From the NCBI GenBank assembly GCA_910588375.1, contig CAJUQA010000008.1, positions 48,787 to 112,786 of the forward strand: a stretch of DNA of 64,000 nucleotides, given 5' to 3'. Positions within the stretch are counted from its first letter, which is position 1, and each line of letters begins with the position of its first letter. Positions 34,350 to 42,400 of this stretch are shown piece by piece. The notes under the pieces were generated by a model. That model saw only the letters and a list, made by a program, of their open reading frames with translations, was not told where the DNA came from and did not search any database. The position numbers and the translations under genes were made by a program. This DNA comes from an uncultured Odoribacter sp. (GTDB taxonomy: Bacteria; Bacteroidota; Bacteroidia; Bacteroidales; Marinifilaceae).

Positions 34350-35345
34350 TTACCTCCCTGTTAGTTGGTTTATGGCATTGAGTTCCTCGTCGGTGAATCC
34401 GGGGCTTTGAAGTGCCTTTAAATTGTTTTGGAGTTGGGCGACAGAGCTGGCGCCGATGATGACACTGGAAACCCGCCGGTCTTTCAGTAACCAGGCGATG
34501 GCCATTTCAGCCAGGCTTTGGCCTCTTTGTCGGGCTATCTCGTTGAGTTGGCGTGCCTGATTGATTTTTTCGGGGGTCACTTGTTCCTGTTTCAGGAATC
34601 CGGTGGGTTTGGCAGCCCTTGAGTCTGCGGGAATGCCGTTCAGATAGCGGTCGGTAAGTAATCCTTGGGCTAAAGGGGAGAATGCAATCATGCCTACGCG
34701 GTTCGCTCCGATGGTGTCCAGTAAGCCGTTTTCTATCTCCCGGTCGAAAAGGGAATAGCGGTCTTGGTGAATCAGACAGGGCGTGCCGTATTGTTGCAGC
34801 AGCCGGAGGGCGGTTTGTGTCTGTTCTTCGTTGTATTTCGACAGCCCGATGTAAAGGGCTTTGCCTTGCCTGACTATATCGCTCAGCGCTTGCATCGTTT
34901 CTTCCATAGGCGTTTCCGGGTCGGGACGGTGGGAGTAGAAAATATCGACGTATTCGATGCCCATGCGTTTCAGACTCTGGTCGATGCTCGCCATGAGGTG
35001 CTTGCGGCTGCCCCAGCTGCCATACGGACCGGGCCACATATCGTGTCCGGCTTTGGTCGATATAATGAGTTCGTCCCGGTATGCTCCCAGGCCTTTTTTC
35101 AGAATGCGCCCGAAGTTTTCTTCGGCACTGCCGGGCAGGGGACCGTAATTATTGGCTAAATCGAAATGGGTGATGCCGTTGTCGAAGGCCGTAAAGGCTG
35201 TCCGGCTGTAGTTTTCGAAAGCGTCTACACTGCCGAAATTGTGCCACAATCCTAAAGAAAGGGCGGGGAGCAGGAGACCGCTGTCGCCGCACCGGCGGTA
35301 AGGCATGGTGTCGTAGCGTTGTTGGGATGCTTGATAGATTTTCAT
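34350..35345 (-). CDS. Aldo/keto reductase, YghZ/Gpr-like
   Basis: A 331-residue NADPH-dependent reductase with a TIM barrel. Tetrad residues are visible in FDLANNYGP (Asp and Tyr), STKAGHDMWPGPYG (Lys) and FYSHRPDPETP (His). The WPGPYGSWGSRKHL block is typical of the YghZ (L-glyceraldehyde-3-phosphate reductase) and Kv-beta-like subfamily. The substrate is probably a small aldehyde such as methylglyoxal or glyceraldehyde phosphate. The start is 2 bp from the stop of the upstream radical-SAM gene, so the two form an operon. Confidence 0.93.
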   Translation of the reverse strand: MKIYQASQQRYDTMPYRRCGDSGLLLPALSLGLWHNFGSVDAFENYSRTAFTAFDNGITHFDLANNYGPLPGSAEENFGRILKKGLGAYRDELIISTKAGHDMWPGPYGSWGSRKHLMASIDQSLKRMGIEYVDIFYSHRPDPETPMEETMQALSDIVRQGKALYIGLSKYNEEQTQTALRLLQQYGTPCLIHQDRYSLFDREIENGLLDTIGANRVGMIAFSPLAQGLLTDRYLNGIPADSRAAKPTGFLKQEQVTPEKINQARQLNEIARQRGQSLAEMAIAWLLKDRRVSSVIIGASSVAQLQNNLKALQSPGFTDEELNAINQLTGR

Positions 35346-35346
35346 T

Positions 35347-36603
35347 TTATAATTTGGCTTTCATAATGTTGGCGGGAGGCCGCTGGTGTTTCAGCTCGTT
35401 GGCCATGAATTCGAAATGCTTGCGGGTGTGGTTGAAAAACATGCGGAAGCCTTCACAAAGGCAGGAAATATATTCGTCTTCCCCGTTTTTCACAAACCTG
35501 TTTTTCGGACAGTCGCCGCCGCAAGCTTTTATGTAGGGGCATTTCTGGCATTGGCGGGACAGGGTGTCCTGTTTCCTCTGTTCAAAAAACAGTTGCTGGT
35601 CGCTTTTCGCCATTTCGGTTATGTTTTTTTCGAAGATATTGCCCAATTTATATTCATCAAAAACAAAATGGTCGCAACAATACACATCGCCGTTGTGTTC
35701 AATGGCTAACGAGCAGCCGCAGTAGGGCGCCATGGAACAGAGGCTCGGTGCTTGTCCGACGTATGCGGCCAGTGTGTTGTCGAAGTAGTTGACGAAACAG
35801 TTGCCTACGTCATTTTTCACCCAGAGGTCGAAAATGCGGCACAGGAAATTCCCCCAGTCGCGTGCACTGACATTCTCCTGCATGACAGCGGTGGCTTTTT
35901 CATAACAGTTGTCAACGATGGAAAGAGGGGCTGACGGGTCGAGCGCTATGCGTTCGGCAATGGGGGTGAACTGCATGAAGCGGCTCCCGATGCTTTTCAG
36001 AAATTCGTAGACGGCGGCGGGCTCTTTGCTGTTGGAGGCGTTGACGACTGACATGGTGTTGAATTCTACGCCGTGTTTGCAGAAAAGGCGGGCGCATTCC
36101 ACCACTTTTTCCCAGGAACCTTGCCCGTTGGGAAAACGGCGGTGGCTGTCGTGGAATTTTTGGGGGCCGTCAATCGACAATCCGCACAGGAAACGGTTTT
36201 CGGACAGGAATTCCGCCCATTCGTCGGTAATCAGCGTACCGTTGGTCTGAAAGGAGTTGAGTATTTCTTTGCCGTTTGCGTATTTTTTCTGGAGGGCGAC
36301 GGCTTTCCGGAAATAGTCTATGCCCAAAAGGGTCGGTTCCCCTCCGTGCCACACGAATTCGATTTGCTGTTGCGGCTGGGACGCTATGTAATCCCGGATA
36401 AGTTTTTCCAATACCTCCTCGTTCATCCGGAAGGAGGAGAGATTGAATTTTTTTCCCGGGTACAGGGCGTCTTTTTCCAGGTAGTAACAGTAGTCGCAAT
36501 CCAGGTTGCACACCGGGCCGGCGGTTTTGATCATGACACTGAAACTGCGTTGTAGTTTTTCCCTTTCCTGTTCGAAAACAAAAGACGCGGTTTTTTTCTC
36601 CAT
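35347..36603 (-). CDS. Anaerobic sulfatase-maturating enzyme (radical SAM/SPASM)
   Basis: A 418-residue radical-SAM enzyme that converts an active-site Cys or Ser of sulfatases to formylglycine without oxygen. The SAM cluster motif is CNLDCDYCYY. The SPASM auxiliary clusters are in CGCSLAIEHNGDVYCCDHF and CQKCPYIKACGGDCPKNRF near the C-terminus. Start ATG 36603 (MEKKTASFVF) lies 27 bp from the -7 box at 36630-36637; longer in-frame starts would lie upstream of that promoter. It is followed directly by an aldo/keto reductase gene. No sulfatase gene lies in the window, so its clients are elsewhere. Confidence 0.92.
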   Translation of the reverse strand: MEKKTASFVFEQEREKLQRSFSVMIKTAGPVCNLDCDYCYYLEKDALYPGKKFNLSSFRMNEEVLEKLIRDYIASQPQQQIEFVWHGGEPTLLGIDYFRKAVALQKKYANGKEILNSFQTNGTLITDEWAEFLSENRFLCGLSIDGPQKFHDSHRRFPNGQGSWEKVVECARLFCKHGVEFNTMSVVNASNSKEPAAVYEFLKSIGSRFMQFTPIAERIALDPSAPLSIVDNCYEKATAVMQENVSARDWGNFLCRIFDLWVKNDVGNCFVNYFDNTLAAYVGQAPSLCSMAPYCGCSLAIEHNGDVYCCDHFVFDEYKLGNIFEKNITEMAKSDQQLFFEQRKQDTLSRQCQKCPYIKACGGDCPKNRFVKNGEDEYISCLCEGFRMFFNHTRKHFEFMANELKHQRPPANIMKAKL

Positions 36604-36629
36604 ATCCTTTCGTATGTGGTTTTGTTGCT

Positions 36630-36637
36630 CAAAAGTA
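36630..36637 (-). promoter_or_regulatory. Putative -7 promoter box for the anSME operon
   Basis: The minus strand reads TACTTTTG (TAnnTTTG), 27 bp upstream of ATG 36603. It decides the start of that gene. Confidence 0.5.
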
Positions 36638-36644
36638 ATAAAAA

Positions 36645-36667
36645 ACTCCTTGCGGGAGGCAAGGAGT
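36645..36667 (-). terminator. Orphan intrinsic terminator reading on the minus strand
   Basis: ACTCCTTGC (36645-36653), loop GGGAG, GCAAGGAGT (36659-36667). On the minus strand the stem is followed by TTTTTTATT. It lies just upstream of the anSME promoter, where no minus-strand gene is known to end. Confidence 0.65.
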
Positions 36668-36788
36668 GACACAAGATCTGTAAAATTGTGTTATGGTTAT
36701 AGGTTAGTTGAGCCCGGATTCTGTCAGTCAAACGGGCGGGATGTCCCGGAGGTTTCAATTTTCCGTGAATTATTGGGAGAAATGAGTT

Positions 36789-36818
36789 TTTGGGAGGGGA
36801 GGATTATTTGTAATTTTG
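36789..36818 (+). promoter_or_regulatory. Promoter for the C26 glutamine-amidotransferase gene
   Basis: TTTG at 36789-36792, an 18-bp spacer, TAATTTTG at 36811-36818, 25 bp before ATG 36844. Confidence 0.6.
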
Positions 36819-36843
36819 CAACGGTTTTAATAATACGGATACT

Positions 36844-37572
36844 ATGATGAAGAGGCCATTGATAGGAATAACCGCCGGTTTGTTTACGGTGGAAACGGGT
36901 GTTTTTGCCGGAATGGAGCGGGTGTATGTGAATCGGGACTATGTAGATGCCATTGAAAAGGCGGGGGGAGTCCCCTTGCTTTTGCCTCCCGTGAAGGATG
37001 AAGAGGCGGCGGCATATTTTGCCGGCTTGTGTGCCGGATTCCTTTTTTCGGGCGGGATAGATGTGAATCCGGTGCTGTACGGGCATGAGCCCCATACGGC
37101 GTTGGGGGCCGTCAATACCCGCTGGGACCGGGCGGAGCTGTCTTTGTTGCGTCGTGTTTTGGATACGGACAAACCCGTATTGGCGGTTTGCAGGGGACAC
37201 CAATTGTTGAATGTGGCTTGTGGCGGTACGCTGTATCAGGACCTTTCGGAAATGCCGCAGCCTGTTTTCAGACATAGCCAGTTGGCCTGTCGGGCAGACC
37301 GTATTCATACAGTCCGTATTGTTCCGGATTCCGTTTTGGGGGAGATTTTCGGCGGGAATTTGTTTGTGAACAGTTTTCATCATCAGACGTTGCGGGATTT
37401 GGGTAAGGGGTTGCGTGCGACGGCTTGTTCGGAGGACGGGGTGATAGAGGCGGTTGAAATGGAGGGAAAAGCTTTTGTCGTTGGTGTGCAGTGGCATCCA
37501 GAGATGTTGCTGACGGGTTCCGATGATATGCTCCCCCTGTTCGAACGGTTTGTCCGGACGGCGGGAGAATAG
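36844..37572 (+). CDS. Gamma-glutamyl-gamma-aminobutyrate hydrolase family protein (peptidase C26, PuuD-like)
   Basis: A 242-residue class-I glutamine-amidotransferase fold acting as a gamma-glutamyl hydrolase. Motifs: GITAGLF at the start; FSGGIDVNPVLYG; the nucleophile elbow LAVCRGHQLLNVACGG (Cys about 118); NSFHHQTL; and the His-Glu end GVQWHPEM. The substrate may be gamma-glutamyl-GABA, as in PuuD, or another gamma-glutamyl amide. No putrescine-pathway genes are adjacent, so the pathway is not fixed. It is a single gene behind its own promoter. Confidence 0.92.
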   Translation: MMKRPLIGITAGLFTVETGVFAGMERVYVNRDYVDAIEKAGGVPLLLPPVKDEEAAAYFAGLCAGFLFSGGIDVNPVLYGHEPHTALGAVNTRWDRAELSLLRRVLDTDKPVLAVCRGHQLLNVACGGTLYQDLSEMPQPVFRHSQLACRADRIHTVRIVPDSVLGEIFGGNLFVNSFHHQTLRDLGKGLRATACSEDGVIEAVEMEGKAFVVGVQWHPEMLLTGSDDMLPLFERFVRTAGE

Positions 37573-37610
37573 TGAACTTGTTTCAATCCTGAGAGCGTCC
37601 GAGAGTAAAG

Positions 37611-37640
37611 AAAAAAGCAGTCACTTTCGTAACTGCTTCT
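37611..37640 (-). terminator. Terminator of tRNA-Phe
   Basis: AAGCAGT (37615-37621) and ACTGCTT (37632-37638). On the minus strand the stem runs into TTTTTTCTTT. Confidence 0.7.
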
Positions 37641-37647
37641 TTTGCTG

Positions 37648-37720
37648 TGGTATCACCTGGAATCGAACCAGGGACACAAGGATTTTCAGTCCTTTGCTCT
37701 ACCGACTGAGCTATGACACC
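37648..37720 (-). tRNA. tRNA-Phe (anticodon GAA)
   Basis: A 73-nt cloverleaf on the minus strand starting GGTGTCATAGCTCAGTCGGT. It has a 7-bp acceptor stem, anticodon stem GGA/TCC with loop CTGAAAA and anticodon GAA, T-arm GGTTCGA, and discriminator A. CCA is not encoded. Confidence 0.96.
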
Positions 37721-37847
37721 ATCATTTTGCGTGTGCAAATGTAGGGCTTTTTATTAAAATGCCAAACAAAATGAGGTATAAAATGAAAAAATATTTTTTA
37801 AAGTCGCTTCTTGGTAATATTTTTTTCTGATTATTAATAATTTAGTT

Positions 37848-37855
37848 TATCTTTG
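37848..37855 (+). promoter_or_regulatory. Putative -7 promoter box for the RRM protein gene
   Basis: TATCTTTG matches TAnnTTTG. It implies a leader of about 85 nt. The leader contains AAGAG-N9-CTCTT followed by T's at about 37863-37889, a short terminator-like stem. Confidence 0.5.
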
Positions 37856-37948
37856 CTGTGTGTAAGAGAATTTCCGCCTCTTTTTTTGAAACTAAAAAAA
37901 ATCTGTTGCGTATTCTTTTACATGTTTTACTAATTTAATTTTTTTATT

Positions 37949-38275
37949 GTGAATATTTTTGTTGCAAAAATGAGTTCCACCACTACGGGTGAGGACTTGG
38001 AGGCTCTTTTCGGAGAGCATGGTGTTGTTACTTCTGCGAAAGTTATCATGGACAGAGAGACCGGAAATTCAAAGTGCTTCGGTTTTGTGGAAATGGAAGA
38101 TGAAACAGAAGGGATGAACGCAATTAACGCCTTGAATGAAACGGAATTTCAGGGGAGAATGATTGTCGTGAAAAAGGCTCGTCCCAGAGAAGAGGGAGAT
38201 CGGAACGGCGGTCACCGCTCTTTCCACAGAAACGGAGAGAACAGAGGAGAGAGAAGATTTAACCAGAACTATTGA
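37949..38275 (+). CDS. RRM-domain RNA-binding protein
   Basis: A 108-residue single-RRM protein. The RNP2-like motif NIFVAKM is at residues 2-8 and RNP1 is KCFGFVEM (about 48-55). A charged Arg/Gly/Asn tail follows (RNGGHRSFHRNGENRGERRFNQN). The start is GTG 37949, which places the first beta strand directly at the N-terminus, as in the family. In Bacteroides, RRM proteins (Rbp family) act as RNA chaperones and global post-transcriptional regulators in the absence of Hfq. The leader has a small terminator-like stem that could allow self-control, which is speculative. It is monocistronic. Confidence 0.92.
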   Translation: MNIFVAKMSSTTTGEDLEALFGEHGVVTSAKVIMDRETGNSKCFGFVEMEDETEGMNAINALNETEFQGRMIVVKKARPREEGDRNGGHRSFHRNGENRGERRFNQNY

Positions 38276-38292
38276 TTTGGTATGATTGTCAT

Positions 38293-38322
38293 AAACTGAG
38301 GGCCCTGCGGTCCTCAGTTTTT
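38293..38322. terminator. Terminator between the RRM gene and the convergent 203-aa gene
   Basis: AAACTGAGG (38293-38301) pairs with CCTCAGTTT (38312-38320), followed by T's. The stop codon of the opposing gene lies inside the 3' arm. Confidence 0.75.
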
Positions 38323-38925
38323 GTATTTGGCCTTCAGATAAGCGTGCAATACTTTGTGCAATAAATCGGCTTCCGCGCGTTCGGTTTCCGACACATCGGG
38401 AGAAAGAGTGAGAGCGTTGCAGGCGTCAGCCAATTGTTCGTCGCCGTTGATGAAATCCGGGTATTGTTCTTCCAGCAGGAGCATGTCCGCCAACTGCATC
38501 TTTTCGATACATTCCAACGCCATATTGCGGGCTTCCAGTAAATTATCCTCCCGGTATTTTTTCAAAAAGATTTCAATGACCGCGTCTGTGAAGTAGTCGC
38601 TGAAATAATGCAGCAACAACAGGCGGCGTTTATAGTGTTCGGGGGTCACCGAATCCGGGTTGTTCATAACGGACGAGAGTCCGGCGTATGCGAGTTCCGC
38701 CGTTTCGATGCTGTCGTTTTCTTCTTCGTCCAGTTCCAGTAGCAGGATTTTAAACAGGGCTTCACTGAAACAGTCTTGCTGTCCCCGGAGAATGCTGTCC
38801 TGGTAATATTGTTGACGGTGGTGCATCAATTCCCGCAGGATGCCGGGCAGCGTCTTGCGGTCCCCTTTTTCGCAACAGCGTTGTATCTCCTCTAATAAAT
38901 TTTCTAATTCTTTGTATGGCTCCAT
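38314..38925 (-). CDS. Hypothetical helical protein, 203 aa
   Basis: A soluble, acidic, almost entirely helical protein with several Leu-rich heptad-like stretches (LFKILLLELDEEEN; HYKRRLLLLHYFSDYF). I recognise no family, signal peptide or catalytic motif. It starts 3 bp after the thiL stop on the same strand and is therefore co-transcribed with thiL. Its helical-repeat appearance resembles TPR-like adaptor proteins, but no repeat unit could be defined by eye. Confidence 0.7.
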   Translation of the reverse strand: MEPYKELENLLEEIQRCCEKGDRKTLPGILRELMHHRQQYYQDSILRGQQDCFSEALFKILLLELDEEENDSIETAELAYAGLSSVMNNPDSVTPEHYKRRLLLLHYFSDYFTDAVIEIFLKKYREDNLLEARNMALECIEKMQLADMLLLEEQYPDFINGDEQLADACNALTLSPDVSETERAEADLLHKVLHAYLKAKYKN

Positions 38926-38928
38926 GTG

Positions 38929-39981
38929 TTATTCGGCTTCGTTTTTAAAATTGCTCCATCCCTGGGCTTTCAGTTCGAAACTGTTGCCGTCGCGGGTGAT
39001 GAGGTTGCAGCCCTCGCCTGCTTTGCAGGTGTGGCCTATGATACTGACGGATTCCGACGTAAGTAATGTGTCGTAAGCATCCAGCGGAGCCGTGAAGAGC
39101 AGTTCGTAATCTTCTCCGCCCGACAGGGCGCAGACGGTGGCGTTCATGTTCAGTTCCTCCGCCATTTTGTATGTCTGGTAATCAATCGGGATTTTTTCTT
39201 CATACAGGTTGCATCCGATACCGGAATCCTTGCAGATGTGGAGCATTTCGGACGCCAAGCCGTCGGAGATGTCTATCATGGCTGTGGGGCGTATGCCTTT
39301 TTCGCGGAGCTGTTGGATGATATCCAGCCGGGCTTCCGGTTTCAGTTGCCGTTCCAGGATGTATTCGTAACCGGTAAAATCCGGTTGGGCGGCTTCCGGA
39401 TTGCCGGAGAAAACCGTTTTTTCCCTTTCGAGCAATTGCAGCCCCATGTAGGCCGCACCCAGATTCCCGCTTACACAGATGAGCTGGTTTTCTTTGGCGG
39501 TGTTGCGGTAGACGATTTCTTCTTCTTCGGCTTCCCCGATGATGGTGATGCTGATGCACATTCCCGTCCGGGAGGAGGTGGTGTCCCCTCCGATTAAGTC
39601 CAGGCCATAGTGTTCGCAGGCCAAATAGATGCCGGCATAAAGTTCTTCCGTCCCTTCGACTGAGAAATGGTTCGAGAGGGCCAGGGACACGACAATCTGC
39701 CGGGGTGTGCCGTTCATGGCGCAAATATCGCTTACGTTGCTGGCAACCGCTTTATAGCCCAAGTGTTTCAGCGGGGTGTACGTCAGGTCGAAATGGATGT
39801 CCTGAATCATCATGTCCGTGCTGACCAATAGTTTTTTGCCGCCGTAGTCCAGGACAGCGGCGTCGTCACCCACTCCTTTCAGGGTGGAGGCATTCTTTAA
39901 ACGTATGTCTTTTGTCAGGTGGTGAATCAGTCCGAATTCTCCGAGTGTAGACAATTCTGTGTATTTTTTGGATTTGCTCAT
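38929..39981 (-). CDS. thiL: Thiamine-monophosphate kinase
   Basis: A 350-residue kinase converting thiamine monophosphate to the cofactor thiamine diphosphate. PurM-like ATP-grasp motifs are seen: GVGDDAAVL near residue 35, VSTDMMIQDIHFDL, ASNVSDICAMNGTPRQ, and GGDTTSS. A -7 box on the minus strand at 40005-40012 places transcription start at about 39998, so ATG 39981 (MSKSKKYTELSTLGEFGL) is the start rather than the in-frame ATG at 40026. The next gene downstream follows 3 bp later. Confidence 0.95.
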   Translation of the reverse strand: MSKSKKYTELSTLGEFGLIHHLTKDIRLKNASTLKGVGDDAAVLDYGGKKLLVSTDMMIQDIHFDLTYTPLKHLGYKAVASNVSDICAMNGTPRQIVVSLALSNHFSVEGTEELYAGIYLACEHYGLDLIGGDTTSSRTGMCISITIIGEAEEEEIVYRNTAKENQLICVSGNLGAAYMGLQLLEREKTVFSGNPEAAQPDFTGYEYILERQLKPEARLDIIQQLREKGIRPTAMIDISDGLASEMLHICKDSGIGCNLYEEKIPIDYQTYKMAEELNMNATVCALSGGEDYELLFTAPLDAYDTLLTSESVSIIGHTCKAGEGCNLITRDGNSFELKAQGWSNFKNEAE

Positions 39982-40004
39982 GTAAACTGTATTGGTTGAG
40001 TTCA

Positions 40005-40012
40005 CAAAAATA
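40005..40012 (-). promoter_or_regulatory. Putative -7 promoter box for thiL
   Basis: The minus strand reads TATTTTTG, 24 bp before ATG 39981; it rules out the longer start. Confidence 0.5.
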
Positions 40013-40080
40013 GTAAATTTCTGCATTATGCGGTACGGTCTTTGAAGGGGATAATCACTCAGAATGTCCGGGGCATCGGA

Positions 40081-40110
40081 TTGGGGTGTGAAATATATTT
40101 TGTAATTTTG
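40081..40110 (+). promoter_or_regulatory. Promoter of the suf operon
   Basis: TTG at 40081-40083, a 19-bp spacer, TAATTTTG at 40103-40110, 38 bp upstream of sufB. No binding-site palindrome for an Fe-S sensor was recognised. Confidence 0.6.
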
Positions 40111-40147
40111 CGGGGATTAGCGAAAACAGAAACGGAAGAATGTAGTT

Positions 40148-41593
40148 ATGGCTAAAGAAAAGGACGATATATTGCAGGAAGTCACGGGAAGCGATTACAA
40201 ATACGGTTTTGTGACGGAGGTGGCGACGGAGACGATTGGCAAGGGGTTGAGCGAGGAGGTGATCCGTACGATTTCTGCAAAAAAGGAAGAGCCCGAATGG
40301 TTGCTGGAGTTTCGGTTGAAGGCATACCGCCACTGGCTGACGATGAAGATGCCGCAGTGGGCTCAGTTGACCATACCGGAGATAGATTACCAGGATATTA
40401 TATATTATGCGGCACCGAAACAGGAGGCCAAGAAGGAGTGGGAAGATGTGGACCCTGAGCTGAAAGCCACTTTTGACAAGCTGGGTATTCCGCTGAATGA
40501 GCAGAAGACGCTGGCGGGCGTGGCGGTGGATGCCGTGATGGACAGTATTTCGGTGAAGACCACGTTTAAGGAGACGCTGGCGGAAAGAGGGGTGATTTTC
40601 TGCTCTTTTTCGGAGGCGGTAAAAGACCATCCCGATTTGGTGAAAAAGTATTTGGGTTCGGTGGTGCCTTACACGGATAATTTTTTTGCCGCATTGAACT
40701 CCGCCGTATTCAGTGACGGTTCTTTTGTCTATATTCCGAAAGGGGTGCGCTGCCCCATGGAATTGTCCACGTATTTCCGGATTAATGCGGCTAAGACGGG
40801 ACAGTTTGAACGGACGCTGATAGTGGCGGACGCTGAGGCTTTCGTGAGTTATCTGGAAGGATGTACGGCTCCCCAGCGGGATGAGAACCAATTGCACGCC
40901 GCTATTGTGGAGATTGTTGTGGAGAAGAATGCCGAGGTGAAGTATAGCACGGTGCAGAACTGGTATCCGGGCGATAAGGAGGGGAAGGGCGGTATATATA
41001 ATTTTGTGACCAAAAGAGGCATCTGCCGCGGGGAGAATGCCAAGCTGATTTGGGCACAGGTGGAAACCGGATCGGCAATTACCTGGAAGTATCCGAGTAC
41101 GATTCTGAAAGGCGACGGGTCGGTGAGTGAGTTTTATTCGGTGGCCGTCACCAACAATTACCAGCAGGCGGATACGGGCACGAAGATGATACATATCGGG
41201 AACAATACGCGGAGCCGGATTGTTTCGAAGGGTATTTCTGCCGGCTACAGCAGCAATTCCTACCGGGGAAAGGTGAAGGTGGTCAAAAGCTGCCAGAACG
41301 CGCGCAATTATTCCCAGTGCGATTCCCTGTTGCTGGGGGATAAATGCGGGGCACATACGTTCCCTTATCTGGAGATAGAAAATTCGACGGCACAGGTTGA
41401 GCATGAGGCGACAACCTCTAAAATCGGGGAAGACCAGATTTTCTACTGTAATCAGCGGGGCATTTCGACTGAGGATGCCGTCGGCTTGATTATCAAGGGA
41501 TATGCCGGGGATGTGATTAATAAAATGCCGATGGAGTTTGCGGTGGAGGCGCAGAAATTATTACAAATCAGCCTGGAGGGGAGCGTCGGATAG
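40148..41593 (+). CDS. sufB: Fe-S cluster assembly scaffold protein SufB
   Basis: A 481-residue subunit of the SufBC2D complex, on which Fe-S clusters are built in the cytoplasm. Family blocks include FVYIPKGVRCPMELSTYFRIN, LIVADAEAFVSYLEGCTAPQ, and the beta-helix core with AKLIWAQVETGSAITWKYPS. The C-terminus contains QIFYCNQRGISTEDAVGLII. This is the first gene of a seven-gene operon (sufB-sufC-sufD-sufS-sufE-DUF59-queG) with short gaps. sufA is not present. Confidence 0.97.
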   Translation: MAKEKDDILQEVTGSDYKYGFVTEVATETIGKGLSEEVIRTISAKKEEPEWLLEFRLKAYRHWLTMKMPQWAQLTIPEIDYQDIIYYAAPKQEAKKEWEDVDPELKATFDKLGIPLNEQKTLAGVAVDAVMDSISVKTTFKETLAERGVIFCSFSEAVKDHPDLVKKYLGSVVPYTDNFFAALNSAVFSDGSFVYIPKGVRCPMELSTYFRINAAKTGQFERTLIVADAEAFVSYLEGCTAPQRDENQLHAAIVEIVVEKNAEVKYSTVQNWYPGDKEGKGGIYNFVTKRGICRGENAKLIWAQVETGSAITWKYPSTILKGDGSVSEFYSVAVTNNYQQADTGTKMIHIGNNTRSRIVSKGISAGYSSNSYRGKVKVVKSCQNARNYSQCDSLLLGDKCGAHTFPYLEIENSTAQVEHEATTSKIGEDQIFYCNQRGISTEDAVGLIIKGYAGDVINKMPMEFAVEAQKLLQISLEGSVG

Positions 41594-41630
41594 GTAATTA
41601 AAAACAAATGTTTCAACGATGGAAGCAACG

Positions 41631-42389
41631 ATGTTAAAGATTAAGAATTTACATGCCTCAGTGGACGGCAAAGAGATATTGAAGGGTATCAATCTGGAAG
41701 TGAAACCGGGCGAAATCCATGCAATCATGGGACCCAACGGCGCGGGGAAAAGTACGTTGTCGGCCGTGCTGACGGGACGCGAACGGTTTGAGGTGACGGC
41801 GGGAGAGATAGAGTTTAACGGTAAAAATTTATTGGAGATGCCGGCGGAAGACCGGGCGCGGGAGGGTATTTTCCTGAGCTTCCAGTATCCGGTGGAAATT
41901 CCGGGGGTCAGTACGGTGAATTTTCTGAAAACGGCGGTGAACGAACACCGAAAATATCATGGGCAGCCTCCTTATCCGGCAGGCGATTTCCTGAAAATGA
42001 TTCGGGAGAAGATGGAATTGGTGGGTATCGACAACAAGCTGTTGAACCGTTCTCTGAACGAAGGATTTTCGGGGGGGGAGAAAAAGAGAAATGAGATTTT
42101 CCAGATGGCGGTGCTTGAGCCGAAGTTGGCTATTTTGGACGAGACGGACTCCGGATTGGATATCGATGCCTTGCGCACGGTGGCGCAGGGTGTGAACAAA
42201 TTGAAAAGGCCGGATAATGCCGTTATTGTCATTACTCATTATCAGCGGTTGCTGGATTACATCGTGCCCGACGTCGTGCATGTTTTGTATGACGGACGGA
42301 TTGTGAAAACGGCGGGGAAGGAATTGGTGGCCGAATTGGAAAAACAGGGCTACGACTGGATTAAGGAAGAAGTGAAAGGTCGGTCTTAA
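41631..42389 (+). CDS. sufC: Fe-S assembly ATPase SufC
   Basis: A 252-residue ABC-type ATPase driving conformational changes of SufBCD. Walker A is GPNGAGKST, the Q-loop is in SFQYPVEIPGV, the signature is FSGGEKKRNEI, and Walker B is LAILDETDSGLDIDAL with H-loop ITHYQRLL. There is no transmembrane domain. ATG 41631 (MLKIKNLHASVDGKEIL) is preferred over 41619, based on the family start. It lies 37 bp after sufB and 11 bp before sufD. Confidence 0.96.
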   Translation: MLKIKNLHASVDGKEILKGINLEVKPGEIHAIMGPNGAGKSTLSAVLTGRERFEVTAGEIEFNGKNLLEMPAEDRAREGIFLSFQYPVEIPGVSTVNFLKTAVNEHRKYHGQPPYPAGDFLKMIREKMELVGIDNKLLNRSLNEGFSGGEKKRNEIFQMAVLEPKLAILDETDSGLDIDALRTVAQGVNKLKRPDNAVIVITHYQRLLDYIVPDVVHVLYDGRIVKTAGKELVAELEKQGYDWIKEEVKGRS

Positions 42390-42400
42390 AGGGTATATAC

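Noticed and set aside
30848..36603. Sulfatase-maturation locus (FGE-like protein plus anSME)
   Set aside because: The FGE-like proteins are secreted and lack the catalytic Cys, and there is no sulfatase gene in the window; closeness to anSME is probably chance.
36700..36745. Possible RNase P RNA 3' end (minus strand ACAGAATCCGGGCT)
   Set aside because: Only this short string resembles rnpB; the rest of the roughly 350-nt RNA is absent because a protein gene occupies the adjoining sequence.
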